Shown here: in pieces, positions 1 to 8,475 of the stretch
Layout of the letters: each line of letters opens with the position of its first letter
Position numbering within the stretch: position 1 is the first letter of the stretch
Assembly: GCA_964565665.1 (NCBI GenBank)
Contig: CAZMFZ010000044.1
Span: 1 to 25,493 of the forward strand
Length of the DNA: 25,493 nt
Direction: 5' to 3'
From: CAZMFZ01 sp964565665
GTDB taxonomy: Bacteria > Bacteroidota > Bacteroidia > Cytophagales > UBA9547
The notes under the pieces: generated by a model
Databases searched by the model: none
What the model was told of the DNA's origin: nothing
What the model saw: the letters and a program-made list of their open reading frames with translations, nothing else
Translations under genes and position numbers: made by a program

Positions 1-526
1 CCAAAAGCCTGAATACATTCATTATTTCCCAATTATTGATGTCTTTAAAATCGGTAGCAAACACAAATTCAGTTTTTGGTTCAAGCTTTCCATGATAACC
101 TGCAGGAATGGCTAAAACTGGAATTTTTCTCTTTTCCATTATTTCTGATGTATTGGTATCAAAATAATTAATGTAATCATGTGCACCCTCGGTACCCATA
201 ATTACCATTAGAGCTTCATTTTCTTTAGCAAATTCTACAATAAAAGTGTCAAGTGCCGAAGCGTTTTTAATATGTGTTTCGAATGTTAATAAAGGGTGAT
301 TGTTTAATTCTTTTTTTAATTCATTCATCTTTCTGAGAATAGAATCAGGAATATCAACATTGCCATAATGAATATCATATATTGGAGTAGTGGTGATAAT
401 TTGTTCAGGACGCTGGATATATATTATTTCCAATTTAGCATCAATAAGACTGGCAACGTGAATAGCATAGCGAATGGCATTACTAGCACATTCTGAAAAA
501 TCTGTTGGAACAATGATACGTTTCAT
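1..526 (-). CDS. Universal stress protein (UspA family), 3' part missing
   Basis: The frame opens at ATG 526 with MKRIIVPTDFSECASNAIRY and stays open to the window edge (175 codons), so the C-terminus lies outside. The opening IVPTDFS and the later VIMGTEGAHDY followed by IPVLAIPAG are the usual Usp nucleotide-binding-fold strands. A second half begins with FVFATDFKD near residue 155, which matches the tandem two-Usp-domain layout (about 270-290 residues) common in Bacteroidota. Usp proteins are cytoplasmic and help cells survive starvation, hypoxia or redox stress; the ligand here is unknown. The classic ATP-binding G-2x-G-9x-G(S/T) motif is not clear in the first half, so ATP binding is uncertain. 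The family call is firm. Confidence 0.9.
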   Translation of the reverse strand, partial: MKRIIVPTDFSECASNAIRYAIHVASLIDAKLEIIYIQRPEQIITTTPIYDIHYGNVDIPDSILRKMNELKKELNNHPLLTFETHIKNASALDTFIVEFAKENEALMVIMGTEGAHDYINYFDTNTSEIMEKRKIPVLAIPAGYHGKLEPKTEFVFATDFKDINNWEIMNVFRLL

Positions 527-1112
527 TTATAGTGTTTTTTAGTTTGTAACTAAATTATAACACCGTAAAAGTGAATATCTTTTCAGCGAAAAGCCTTACA
601 TAAATTTGGAAATAGTTTATATAAATCACAGGTTTTCGAGCTATAAGATGTGTTACTAAAACTGTGATATTGCTCTGGGATGGCTCTCCCCCTATTTCTC
701 CTCCATTTCGTGGAATTACTGATAGGGGTAACTAAGGCCTAAATTATCGGCATTGCATTATAAATGTTGTAGCTTAAATTTTTATATTCCAGTAGGCTAC
801 TGCCAATTCCTATCTATAATTGAAGCTGTAATCCCTACTTTAATAAGTACAGACCTGCTAGGAACAATCAACCGCTATCACTTTAGTAAAGTCTTTGGAA
901 GCATTAATAAAAACGGAATGCTCTCTTCGTATTTTATTTCATATAGTTTACCCCTATTTGCAAATTTTCTTAGTAGCTGGTCAGTTCCTTACTGGTTTAA
1001 GTGTTACGAAGGATTACTTAAACTGGTAATGTTAAATTTTTTTGGTAAAAATATATGCTTTCATCTACTTAGATTACAAAAAGAGCCCATCCGTTGCAAG
1101 ACTGCTAACATA
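527..1112. other. Gene-poor stretch between usp and the nuclease
   Basis: No convincing gene is seen. A 133-codon plus-strand frame (753-1154) is open, but its product (many Phe, Tyr, Leu, Ser) shows no motif I recognise and its end runs through the terminator hairpin of the neighbouring gene. The reverse strand of the same stretch is full of stops. The region may be a decayed gene or plain AT-rich spacer. It holds a hairpin at 689-728, listed separately. Confidence 0.5.
689..728. repeat. Two-level palindromic hairpin
   Basis: CCCCTAT (689-695) pairs with ATAGGGG (722-728), and inside it CCA (703-705) pairs with TGG (711-713) around a TTTCG loop. No T-run follows on either strand, so it is not an obvious terminator. 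It may be a dispersed palindromic element or a cruciform-forming site. Confidence 0.4.
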
Positions 1113-1147
1113 ATAAAAAAAAGCGGTGAGCTTACGCCCACCGCTTT
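1113..1147 (-). terminator. Rho-independent terminator of the nuclease gene
   Basis: AAAGCGGTG (1120-1128) pairs with CACCGCTTT (1139-1147), a 9-bp stem. Read on the minus strand the stem is followed by a run of T (the A-run at 1113-1119 on the plus strand). It lies 25 bp past the stop codon of the nuclease gene. Confidence 0.85.
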
Positions 1148-1172
1148 CGATTAGAATCAATTCTAAATCAGC

Positions 1173-3128
1173 TTATTTCTTCACTATAATTTTTACTGTT
1201 TTGGCATAGTCACCCGATTTTATTTTCACCAAGTAGATGCCATCTACCCAATTTTGTAAATTGATGGCTTTGTTTTCTGTGGTTTGAAAAGCATCTACTA
1301 AAGTGCCGATTGAAGATATAATTTGAACATCTACCGCTTCTGTTGAATAGGTTTCGATATTTAAAATATCAGAAGCAGGATTAGGATAAACCGTTACTTC
1401 AGCGGAACTGGCAGGATCAAATTCCAAACGTGCTGAGCTTACTATATTCACTGTATAATCTTCCACTTCTCCGTAGCTAAATGTTTCGCATGAAGTAGGA
1501 ACAGCATTGTATTTCATAGAAACACGCATTGTAGTTGCACCTGTTGTTGCAAAAGAAGGTACTGTAAACGAACCCGAAGCACTGGTAGCTGTTGAGGCTG
1601 TTTTAGAGAAAACCAATTCGCCAGAGTCGTTGAAGTCACCATCTTTGTTGTAGTCTATCCACACGGCAAAGCCTTCGCTATAAGCTGTTGAAGTCCAACC
1701 AGGGAAAATGGTGATAGTGTTTGTAGAACCAATTGCCACATTTGTACTTAAGTTCGTGTAGCTTCTGTAGCCAGCATTGGCACCAGAGGTATTATTGATG
1801 CTTCCCAAAGTAACCCTGTTTATATATTCATCAGCCACACTGTTGCCTTTTGACGCACAATAAGTAATGGTGGTTGGGGGTGGAGTAGTGCCGCCAGATG
1901 TGATAGACACTGTATAATCTTCCACTTCGCCATAGTCGAACGCTTGGCAAACTACTGGAGCAGCATTGTAACGCATGGCTACACGCATTCTAGTGGTAAT
2001 ATTGGCAGTTGTAGAAGGTATGGTGAATGTGCCTGTTTTCAAACCATTGGCAGCCGAGCCACCATCGAATAACAATTCACCTGCATCAGCAAAATCTTTG
2101 TCATTGTTCAAATCAACCCATATTCTCCAATATTCTGGATATGCCGAAGATGAGTAACCTGGTGTAAGCGATACATTCAGGGCTGTTCCTTTGGCAAGGG
2201 TTGCGGTGGTAGATGTAAAATCGGCATACCCTGCATTTGCAGCTGAAGTTTTGGTAAATGAGCCGATCGTAACCCCAGCTATCCATTCGTCAGCAATGCT
2301 GTTTCCTTTCATAGTGCAATATAAAGTAGTACCAGGTACAGTGCCAGGAGGAGGAGTAGTGCCACCAGAAAGTCCATAGGCTTCATCAACCAATTCGGGA
2401 AAATCAATATAAGGATTTCTGCTGCCTTGGTATTGGGCTACTTTGTTGTTTCTATCTATTTCATCAGCATCAACCGGATCGGCCAAATGCCATTGGTAAA
2501 ACATATTGATGTCGCCCACTTTGCTTAAAGGTCCTGCTTGGGTAGGATACATATTATAAAAGTAAAATATCGAACGGGCTACATTTCCTTTGTGATCTTC
2601 TCTTGGTTCAAATGATGAATTTGCATATTCACTCCATTCATTGATGGCAGAAGTAGGAATAGTTGTTTGTGAAGCAGTCGAACGCATCCATTTTTCAGTA
2701 GAAGAATCAGCAATATCTTTGAAAGGATGATTGGATCGTGTAGAATTCCAGTTGGCATACGTAGGGAACAAATGGTGAATATCTGACTTCATAGGTTCCG
2801 CCTCTGCAAAGAAACTTTGCGGAATAGTATGTTCACAGTTAAGTGGAGCAGGGTTAGAACCAGTTCCACCATAAGTCCAACTTACCACCAAGCCACTGTA
2901 CACACATTTAAGTGAGTTGTTCTTGTTATCGATAAAGTTGTACATTTTCACTCTGGCATTTGTATAGCCAAGTTGTATATGTTTTCCATTGTAATTATTG
3001 GCTTTAAACCAATCGCGCAGCGCCTGACCAGATAAGCCGGCAGGGGGAGTAATTTGAGCAAATCCCAAATTTGCCATCAATAAGAAGGCAACCACTTGGG
3101 AGGAAATTTTGTAAAATGTTGTTTTCAT
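1173..3128 (-). CDS. Secreted endonuclease I-like nuclease with two GEVED domains and a T9SS sorting tail
   Basis: A 651-residue secreted protein. Residues 1-25 form a signal peptide ending in LGFAQ. Residues about 30-255 are an endonuclease I (EndA/NucM-like) domain: NCEHTIPQSFF (97-107), SDIHHLFPT (115-123) and the NWNSTRSNHPF segment (126-136) match the family's catalytic His and metal-binding Asn positions. Two tandem repeats of about 150 residues follow, each beginning with a YC..KGNS.ADE segment and ending in FxYGEVEDYTV (near residues 403 and 557), the GEVED domain often found in Bacteroidota surface proteins; they are joined by Pro/Thr linkers. The last 70 residues (YPNPASDILNIE ... 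KTVKIIVKK) are a type A T9SS sorting domain. It probably degrades extracellular DNA or RNA at or outside the outer membrane, for nutrient or phosphate gain or biofilm remodelling. It stands alone, with its own promoter and terminator. Confidence 0.92.
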   Translation of the reverse strand: MKTTFYKISSQVVAFLLMANLGFAQITPPAGLSGQALRDWFKANNYNGKHIQLGYTNARVKMYNFIDNKNNSLKCVYSGLVVSWTYGGTGSNPAPLNCEHTIPQSFFAEAEPMKSDIHHLFPTYANWNSTRSNHPFKDIADSSTEKWMRSTASQTTIPTSAINEWSEYANSSFEPREDHKGNVARSIFYFYNMYPTQAGPLSKVGDINMFYQWHLADPVDADEIDRNNKVAQYQGSRNPYIDFPELVDEAYGLSGGTTPPPGTVPGTTLYCTMKGNSIADEWIAGVTIGSFTKTSAANAGYADFTSTTATLAKGTALNVSLTPGYSSSAYPEYWRIWVDLNNDKDFADAGELLFDGGSAANGLKTGTFTIPSTTANITTRMRVAMRYNAAPVVCQAFDYGEVEDYTVSITSGGTTPPPTTITYCASKGNSVADEYINRVTLGSINNTSGANAGYRSYTNLSTNVAIGSTNTITIFPGWTSTAYSEGFAVWIDYNKDGDFNDSGELVFSKTASTATSASGSFTVPSFATTGATTMRVSMKYNAVPTSCETFSYGEVEDYTVNIVSSARLEFDPASSAEVTVYPNPASDILNIETYSTEAVDVQIISSIGTLVDAFQTTENKAINLQNWVDGIYLVKIKSGDYAKTVKIIVKK

Positions 3129-3154
3129 GTTTTGGTTTTATTTAAAGTACGCTG

Positions 3155-3162
3155 CAAAACTA
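3155..3162 (-). promoter_or_regulatory. Bacteroidota-type -7 promoter element of the nuclease gene
   Basis: On the minus strand the octamer TAGTTTTG matches the Bacteroidota -7 consensus TAnnTTTG exactly and lies 26 bp before the ATG at 3128. A well-spaced -33 TTTG is not seen; the nearest TTG is about 26 bp upstream, so the match is partial. Confidence 0.45.
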
Positions 3163-3369
3163 TGGCATCATCAACGGCTAAAAAATTACAATACAAGTCC
3201 AATAGTAAACTTAGAAAATTTGCCATAGCACGGTTTCTCTTCGTTCCTTAAAGTAAAGATTACAATTATTTAATGATTAGAATATTTTCAGGAAACAGTA
3301 AATGCCTATTTTTAAAAAAAACTAAGAGGTATTTATTTGTAGCAATTTTCCAAAAATAGTAAAGTAGGT

Positions 3370-4872
3370 ATGGATACCATCTCGGAATTAATTTACATCA
3401 TCGGCCAAAGAAGCGTGAAACAGCTAGACCTGAAAATTCCAAATGGGTCGAAGTTAAGGACATTGTACGATTCGGTAAAAAATAAAACGGTGCTAAATGA
3501 TGATGAGGCTTCCCAACTTATTTACAAGGAAGATGCCAGCTCAAAAAGCTACTTGATGCTCAAAAAGAACCTGAAAGACAAGTTGTTTGAATTGCTATGG
3601 TCGTCAGAAGAGGAGAGTACACACATTCTAAATTTCAAATTTGAACTTCGAAGAAAGTTATACCTAACTGAAATTATGTTGGCGGCCAACGTATTTCACA
3701 ATGCGGAGAAAACACTGATAAAAACAATTCAGGAAGCCAAAGAGAATGAACTTCTGGATGTTTTGATTGATGCATTGAAGCAAATGAGATATTTGTACTT
3801 TTTGAAAGGCGATGATAAAAAATACAAAAAATACAACGATGAATACCTAATTGCACAACATCAAGCCATTCAAGTAGAGAAAGCCCAGGCCATTTGGGAA
3901 AATATTGAGTGCAAAATAAAATATGTTTTGCAAATGGATAAAGAGGTAATGAAGCTTACCTATGAAGGGTTAAAGGAAATTGGCGACAACATGGAGTCCA
4001 ACCCCTACAAAGCGCTAAAAATATATCATATAAAGCTCAATATGCTTATTTACAAATATGAAAGAGAATATGCCAAGGCAATCTACGCACTGGGTACACT
4101 TACCAGTTTACTCAAAGAATATCCACACATAGAACTTCATATAAGTGAATTTGAAATACTGTTTAATAAAGCGTGGTTTTTCCGAAGTATGGGTAAGCTT
4201 GATGAATCGCTAGATTGCCTAAATAATCTACTCTCCATGTCCAGCTACGAGGCGTTTACACGATATGATGTACAGGCTTTGCATGTAGATGTGTTGCTTA
4301 AACTTTCCATGGTTGATAAGGCTTACCAAGCGGTGACAGAAGTAAAAAATTCCCATCAGTTTGAGTATTTGCACGCCACTGATCAGGCCCATTGGAAAAT
4401 CCTGTCAGGATATGTGTACTTAGCTAGTATATTGGTTTATCAAAAAGTTGGGGACGATCCTTTTCAAATTTTCAATAAAAAAAATGCCCTCTTGGTGTTA
4501 GAATTAGAATGCAGACCAATAATGAAAGATAAACTGGGCTACAACTTGCGGTTTATCGTGCTGAAACTTTTGCTACTCATCATTCAATCGAATTATAAAT
4601 TGGATTGGGATGCTTCATTTGTAACTACGTACGTGCATCGATATGTAAGCAAAAGTCCCGAAAAGCGAACCTTGCATTTTCTTCGGATTTTTATGAAAGT
4701 GGTTGGCCTTCATCTTGGCGATTCCATCAATCAACACACTAAAAAACTATATAAAAAAATAGACAAACACGAAAAATACGCTTATGATATTTGTGAATTG
4801 TTGCCTTATCCATTTATAATAAAGATATTATTGGCACTTGCCGAACAATCCAAAAGAGGTGCGGCAAATTAA
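3370..4872 (+). CDS. Uncharacterised helical-repeat (TPR-like) protein
   Basis: A 500-residue protein of unknown function with no signal peptide and no membrane segment, so probably cytoplasmic. The sequence is nearly all predicted amphipathic helix. From about residue 180 to 340 helix pairs such as YEREYAKAIYALGTL and MGKLDESLDCLNNLL resemble degenerate TPR units. The N-terminal 70 residues are rich in Lys and Asp, with a SYLMLKKNLKDKL segment. There are no catalytic motifs. TPR-like folds usually hold proteins together, so a scaffold or regulatory role is likely but is inference. It stands alone on the plus strand between minus-strand genes. Codon use looks like that of its neighbours. The ATG at 3370 is the first in frame. 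Confidence 0.75.
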   Translation: MDTISELIYIIGQRSVKQLDLKIPNGSKLRTLYDSVKNKTVLNDDEASQLIYKEDASSKSYLMLKKNLKDKLFELLWSSEEESTHILNFKFELRRKLYLTEIMLAANVFHNAEKTLIKTIQEAKENELLDVLIDALKQMRYLYFLKGDDKKYKKYNDEYLIAQHQAIQVEKAQAIWENIECKIKYVLQMDKEVMKLTYEGLKEIGDNMESNPYKALKIYHIKLNMLIYKYEREYAKAIYALGTLTSLLKEYPHIELHISEFEILFNKAWFFRSMGKLDESLDCLNNLLSMSSYEAFTRYDVQALHVDVLLKLSMVDKAYQAVTEVKNSHQFEYLHATDQAHWKILSGYVYLASILVYQKVGDDPFQIFNKKNALLVLELECRPIMKDKLGYNLRFIVLKLLLLIIQSNYKLDWDASFVTTYVHRYVSKSPEKRTLHFLRIFMKVVGLHLGDSINQHTKKLYKKIDKHEKYAYDICELLPYPFIIKILLALAEQSKRGAAN

Positions 4873-5037
4873 TCAAACTATTCATATTTTTTGCGTTTAT
4901 AGTATTTTAACTTTTAAGAGGCAGTTCACTATAATCTATAAACCAACTAACTCATCTATGCCATATCTTCCTGCAGAAGCTTTCATGTAAATGATTTTAA
5001 ATGTTCTTTTAGAAGGAGAAGGCGGATGTTTCATAAT

Positions 5038-5760
5038 TCAAATTCTATGGTATATTTCTTCAAATTGAATTCTCATCCTATCGCCCCAAACTCCATTTTC
5101 AACTCTAATTCCGCAGGAAACGACCATATTAATTTCTGATCCTAATGGCAGATTCAAAATGCGTCTCACCATTTTGCTATCGAAGCCTTCCATCGGGCAG
5201 GTATCGTACTTTTCATTGGCCATTGCTAACATAAAAGTTTGTGCTGCCAAAGCACAGGATTTGTGAACCACTACCCGCATATCGCACTCAGATACTTGGT
5301 AAACGATTGGCCTAAATAGTCCGACTATGGTTACCAAGATTTTTCTAATCATTCCCATTATTCCCAACAACCGGAAATATAAAAACGGCATGATTATTCT
5401 GTAGTACAATTTCCACTGTTTAGTTCTTTTCTCTTGTTTGTCCTTCGGGCTGTTTTTTAGTACATTTTGGGTTTCCAAGGCTAACACTTTTTTGGTTCTT
5501 TTCCGATACAAATCTTGCCTTGTCACAAATACCACCATTTGTTGGGCGGTAGCAGCCGTTTGTTGATTTAAGCAAGCAACTGATAGCTTTTTCATTATTT
5601 CAGGATTTGCAACATGATAAAACTCCCAAAGTTGCATATTAGAACTGTTCGGGGCCAAAGAAGCCAGTGCTAAGCAATTTTTAACACTTTCTAAATCAAT
5701 CGGAATATCACTGAAATGTCTTACCGAACGTCTGTAATGTGTTAATTCTTCAAAATTCAT
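5038..5760 (-). CDS. Nitroreductase family protein (FMN-dependent)
   Basis: A 240-residue flavoprotein of the nitroreductase fold, which uses FMN and NAD(P)H to reduce nitro compounds, quinones or similar acceptors. The N-terminus YRRSVRHFSDIPID (residues 8-21) is the FMN-phosphate-binding Arg/Ser motif. It is followed by LASLAPNSSNMQLWEFYHV, the typical APSxxNxQPW-like block. The C-terminal half has CALAAQTFMLAMANEKYDTCPMEGF, the usual region that closes over the flavin. Between them, residues about 124-153 form an unusually hydrophobic stretch (MPFLYFRLLGIMGM and onward) that is longer than in standard nitroreductases and may bind the membrane. It lies 40 bp after the P-type ATPase gene and is probably cotranscribed with it and nnrD. 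The substrate is unknown. Confidence 0.85.
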   Translation of the reverse strand: MNFEELTHYRRSVRHFSDIPIDLESVKNCLALASLAPNSSNMQLWEFYHVANPEIMKKLSVACLNQQTAATAQQMVVFVTRQDLYRKRTKKVLALETQNVLKNSPKDKQEKRTKQWKLYYRIIMPFLYFRLLGIMGMIRKILVTIVGLFRPIVYQVSECDMRVVVHKSCALAAQTFMLAMANEKYDTCPMEGFDSKMVRRILNLPLGSEINMVVSCGIRVENGVWGDRMRIQFEEIYHRI

Positions 5761-5800
5761 GGTTATGGATGTTTAACGGTGTCATAATTGCCTTTTCCTG

Positions 5801-8464
5801 CTAATCTATAATTTTGAAAATCCTCTTGAGTGTTTGCATTAATACGATGGGCACGAGGCTTGTACCCACTATTATCAACCACATCAAACCTGTCAGAGTT
5901 TCTAGTCCAATGATTTTTTTTAGCGCGGGCGTAAAATAAAAAACGGCCATGATAGCGATACACAGCACCAAAGCATACCATACAAATTTGTTGCGCGTTA
6001 CTTCGTTATTTATAAACGATGTTTTGCGTGATGACAAACTAAATACGTGCCAAAGCTGCGCAAGCGACAGACTGAAAAAGGTGATATTGTTGCAAATTTT
6101 AGCATCATATTTTAGATAAAAACTGCAGTACCAACTCACTGCAATGATGGGCAAAGCCAACATGCTGGCATAGACCCCAATATTTATCCAATCTTTCTTG
6201 ATAACAATGGCTTCTTTGGGGTCTCTTGGAGGGTTTCGCATAATCAGTTCATTCCCCTTGCCCATTCCCAACGCCAAAGCAGGGAAAATATCGGTAACCA
6301 GATTAAGAAACAGAATTTGCAGGGGCAGAATTGAGAATGGAAAATTGAGCAATCCATACAAAAACACAATGAAAATCTCGCTCAGGTTGCACGAAAGTAA
6401 GTAGACAAGAAACCGCTTAATATTCTGAAAAATAGCCCTGCCTTGCTCGATGGCGGTGACTATAGAAGTAAACAAATCATCTTTCAACACCATGGCAGCC
6501 GTTTCCTTAGCTACTTGGGTGCCTCTCAGACCCATAGCTATCCCTATATTTGCTTTTTTCAAGGCTGGGGCATCGTTGATGCCATCACCTGTCATGGCTA
6601 CAATATCGCCACGCTTTTGGTAAAGCGTAACCATGTCTAATTTTTGCTTGGGATTGACCCTTGCAAATATGGTGGCTGAAAACAGCCTTTCATCCGCCAA
6701 ATTTCCTTCTAATTCTTTGCCGGTGATTACTACATTTTCTTTGTCAGAAAGTTTTATTTCATTGGCAATATGCAGGGCAGTAGCGGGATGGTCGCCCGTG
6801 ATCATAATCACTTTTATACCTGCATCACGGCAAGATTGCAATGCGCCCACCACTTGTTTACTGGGTGGGTCTACGAAAGCTGCCAAGCCAGCTAAAGTCA
6901 ATTCCTTCAAAAAATTGTTGGTTTCACCCTTGTCAGTTTCTTTGAAGGCAAACGCCAACACCCTGAAGCCTTTGGCTTGTATTTCCTCAGCTTTGGCTAA
7001 AAAGGTTTTTTTATCGGCATCCGTAAGCGGCTTTATGGCATCTTGCTGGCAATAGGAAGCGCATTTGTTAATCAATTCTTCGGCTGCTCCTTTTGCCGCA
7101 GCGAAAAATCCATTTTCTTTTTTATGCAAAGTACCCATGAGTTTTGTTTCTGAACTAAAAGCCTCCTCTGCAATTCTTGGATATTGTGTGCCAATGGCGT
7201 TGATGTCTTGCTTGCTGTCTTCTACAAATTGAAGCAGGGCTATTTCGAGCGGGTCGCCTATTTGCTTTTTGCTATCCCCTTTTTTATGTAGCGTAGCATT
7301 GTTGCATAAAGCAGCAATCACGAAGAGCTTTTCAATCCCAAATTTATTTTTCGATTCAAATAAGTTGTTGGTATCATTTTGTTCAACCTCTTTTGTTTCA
7401 TCAAAAAATATAAGGCTATTTACTTTTATTTTGTTTTCGGTAAGGGTGCCTGTTTTGTCCGTAAATATGGTATTGATGCCCCCCAAAGTTTCTACAGCCG
7501 ATAGCTTTTTTATCAATACATTCCTCTTTGCCATTCGCAACATGCCATAAGTGAGGGCAATGGTAGCTACAATCGGAAGCCCTTCGGGAATGGCCGCTAC
7601 CGCTAAGGCAATGGCTGTTTCTATAATCAAAAACAAATCTTTGCCTTGTACCACACCCGTAATGATAAAGATGGTGGCAAATATGGCAGTAACCCACATC
7701 AATGTTTTGGTAAGTGCTTGCAGTTTTTTGTCAAGTGGTGTTTCGTCTTGGGAGGCATTTTCTACCAATGATGATATTTTTCCTAATTCGGTATAGTGTC
7801 CAGTTCCGGTTACCAATATTTTGGCATTCCCTTTTACAATGGAAGTGCCTTTGAAAACCATATTGAACGAATCGCCTAGGGAAATATCTGGAGCCAAGAT
7901 TTCAATCTTTTTAGATACCGGAAGCGATTCGCCTGTGAGTGCCGATTCATCGGCTTCAAATTGATTCAGTTCGATGATTCGGCCATCAGCAGGAACGATG
8001 TCGCCAGGTTCCAATAGTAAAATATCGCCAGGCACTATTCTTTCCGATGGAATTTCATTGATGGCATTGTTTCGCCACAATTTCGATTGGCTTACATCCA
8101 TTTTTTTTAATTCGTTCATGGATTTGCGGGCTTGCAATTCCATAAAAAAACCCAGAGCTGCCGTAATAAATATCACTCCAATAATGGCAAAGCCTTCTAT
8201 CCAATGCTGAAAGGAGAAGGAAACGCCTGCTGCCACTACTAGCAGAACTATTATGGGGCTTTTGAACTGCTCAAACAGGATTAAAAAAATGCTTTTTTGC
8301 TTTTGTTCTTCGTAGCTGTTTAATCCGTATTTTTCAATGCGACCTTCGACATCTTTTTCTGCCAAACCAGTTTGCAGGTTTGCATTTAATAAAGTCACTA
8401 TCTTTTCCATACCTACCGAATGTGGATGTTGGATAGGATATGTGTTATCTGTGGTGGCTGCCAT
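5801..8464 (-). CDS. P2-type cation-transporting ATPase (Ca2+ ATPase-like)
   Basis: An 887-residue integral membrane pump that uses ATP to move cations out of the cytosol, most like SERCA/PMCA-type Ca2+ ATPases. Visible parts in order: N-terminal cation-ATPase domain (YGLNSYEEQKQKS), ALTGES actuator motif near 175, TM4 ion site AAIPEGLP near 291-297, phosphorylated Asp336 in DKTGTLT, nucleotide-domain KGAAEELI, ITGDHP, the hinge MTGDGINDAP near 623, and the TM6 ion site NLVTDIFPALALG. PEGLP plus NxxTD are Ca2+-ATPase ligand motifs; there is no heavy-metal CPC/CPH motif. Length is normal for a bacterial P2 pump. The gene begins 11 bp after nnrD ends. Transport of Ca2+ is likely; Mn2+ or Na+ cannot be excluded. 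Confidence 0.92.
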   Translation of the reverse strand: MAATTDNTYPIQHPHSVGMEKIVTLLNANLQTGLAEKDVEGRIEKYGLNSYEEQKQKSIFLILFEQFKSPIIVLLVVAAGVSFSFQHWIEGFAIIGVIFITAALGFFMELQARKSMNELKKMDVSQSKLWRNNAINEIPSERIVPGDILLLEPGDIVPADGRIIELNQFEADESALTGESLPVSKKIEILAPDISLGDSFNMVFKGTSIVKGNAKILVTGTGHYTELGKISSLVENASQDETPLDKKLQALTKTLMWVTAIFATIFIITGVVQGKDLFLIIETAIALAVAAIPEGLPIVATIALTYGMLRMAKRNVLIKKLSAVETLGGINTIFTDKTGTLTENKIKVNSLIFFDETKEVEQNDTNNLFESKNKFGIEKLFVIAALCNNATLHKKGDSKKQIGDPLEIALLQFVEDSKQDINAIGTQYPRIAEEAFSSETKLMGTLHKKENGFFAAAKGAAEELINKCASYCQQDAIKPLTDADKKTFLAKAEEIQAKGFRVLAFAFKETDKGETNNFLKELTLAGLAAFVDPPSKQVVGALQSCRDAGIKVIMITGDHPATALHIANEIKLSDKENVVITGKELEGNLADERLFSATIFARVNPKQKLDMVTLYQKRGDIVAMTGDGINDAPALKKANIGIAMGLRGTQVAKETAAMVLKDDLFTSIVTAIEQGRAIFQNIKRFLVYLLSCNLSEIFIVFLYGLLNFPFSILPLQILFLNLVTDIFPALALGMGKGNELIMRNPPRDPKEAIVIKKDWINIGVYASMLALPIIAVSWYCSFYLKYDAKICNNITFFSLSLAQLWHVFSLSSRKTSFINNEVTRNKFVWYALVLCIAIMAVFYFTPALKKIIGLETLTGLMWLIIVGTSLVPIVLMQTLKRIFKIID

Positions 8465-8475
8465 TGTTTTATGTT

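Noticed and set aside
720..745. Integron attC-like core near GGGTAACTAAGGCCTAA
   Set aside because: No matching GTTRRRY/RYYYAAC pair with the right spacing, and no cassette-like gene array follows.
753..1154. 133-codon plus-strand frame between usp and the nuclease
   Set aside because: The product shows no motif or domain I recognise, the composition follows AT-rich DNA, and the frame runs through the nuclease terminator hairpin. Not strong enough for a gene call.
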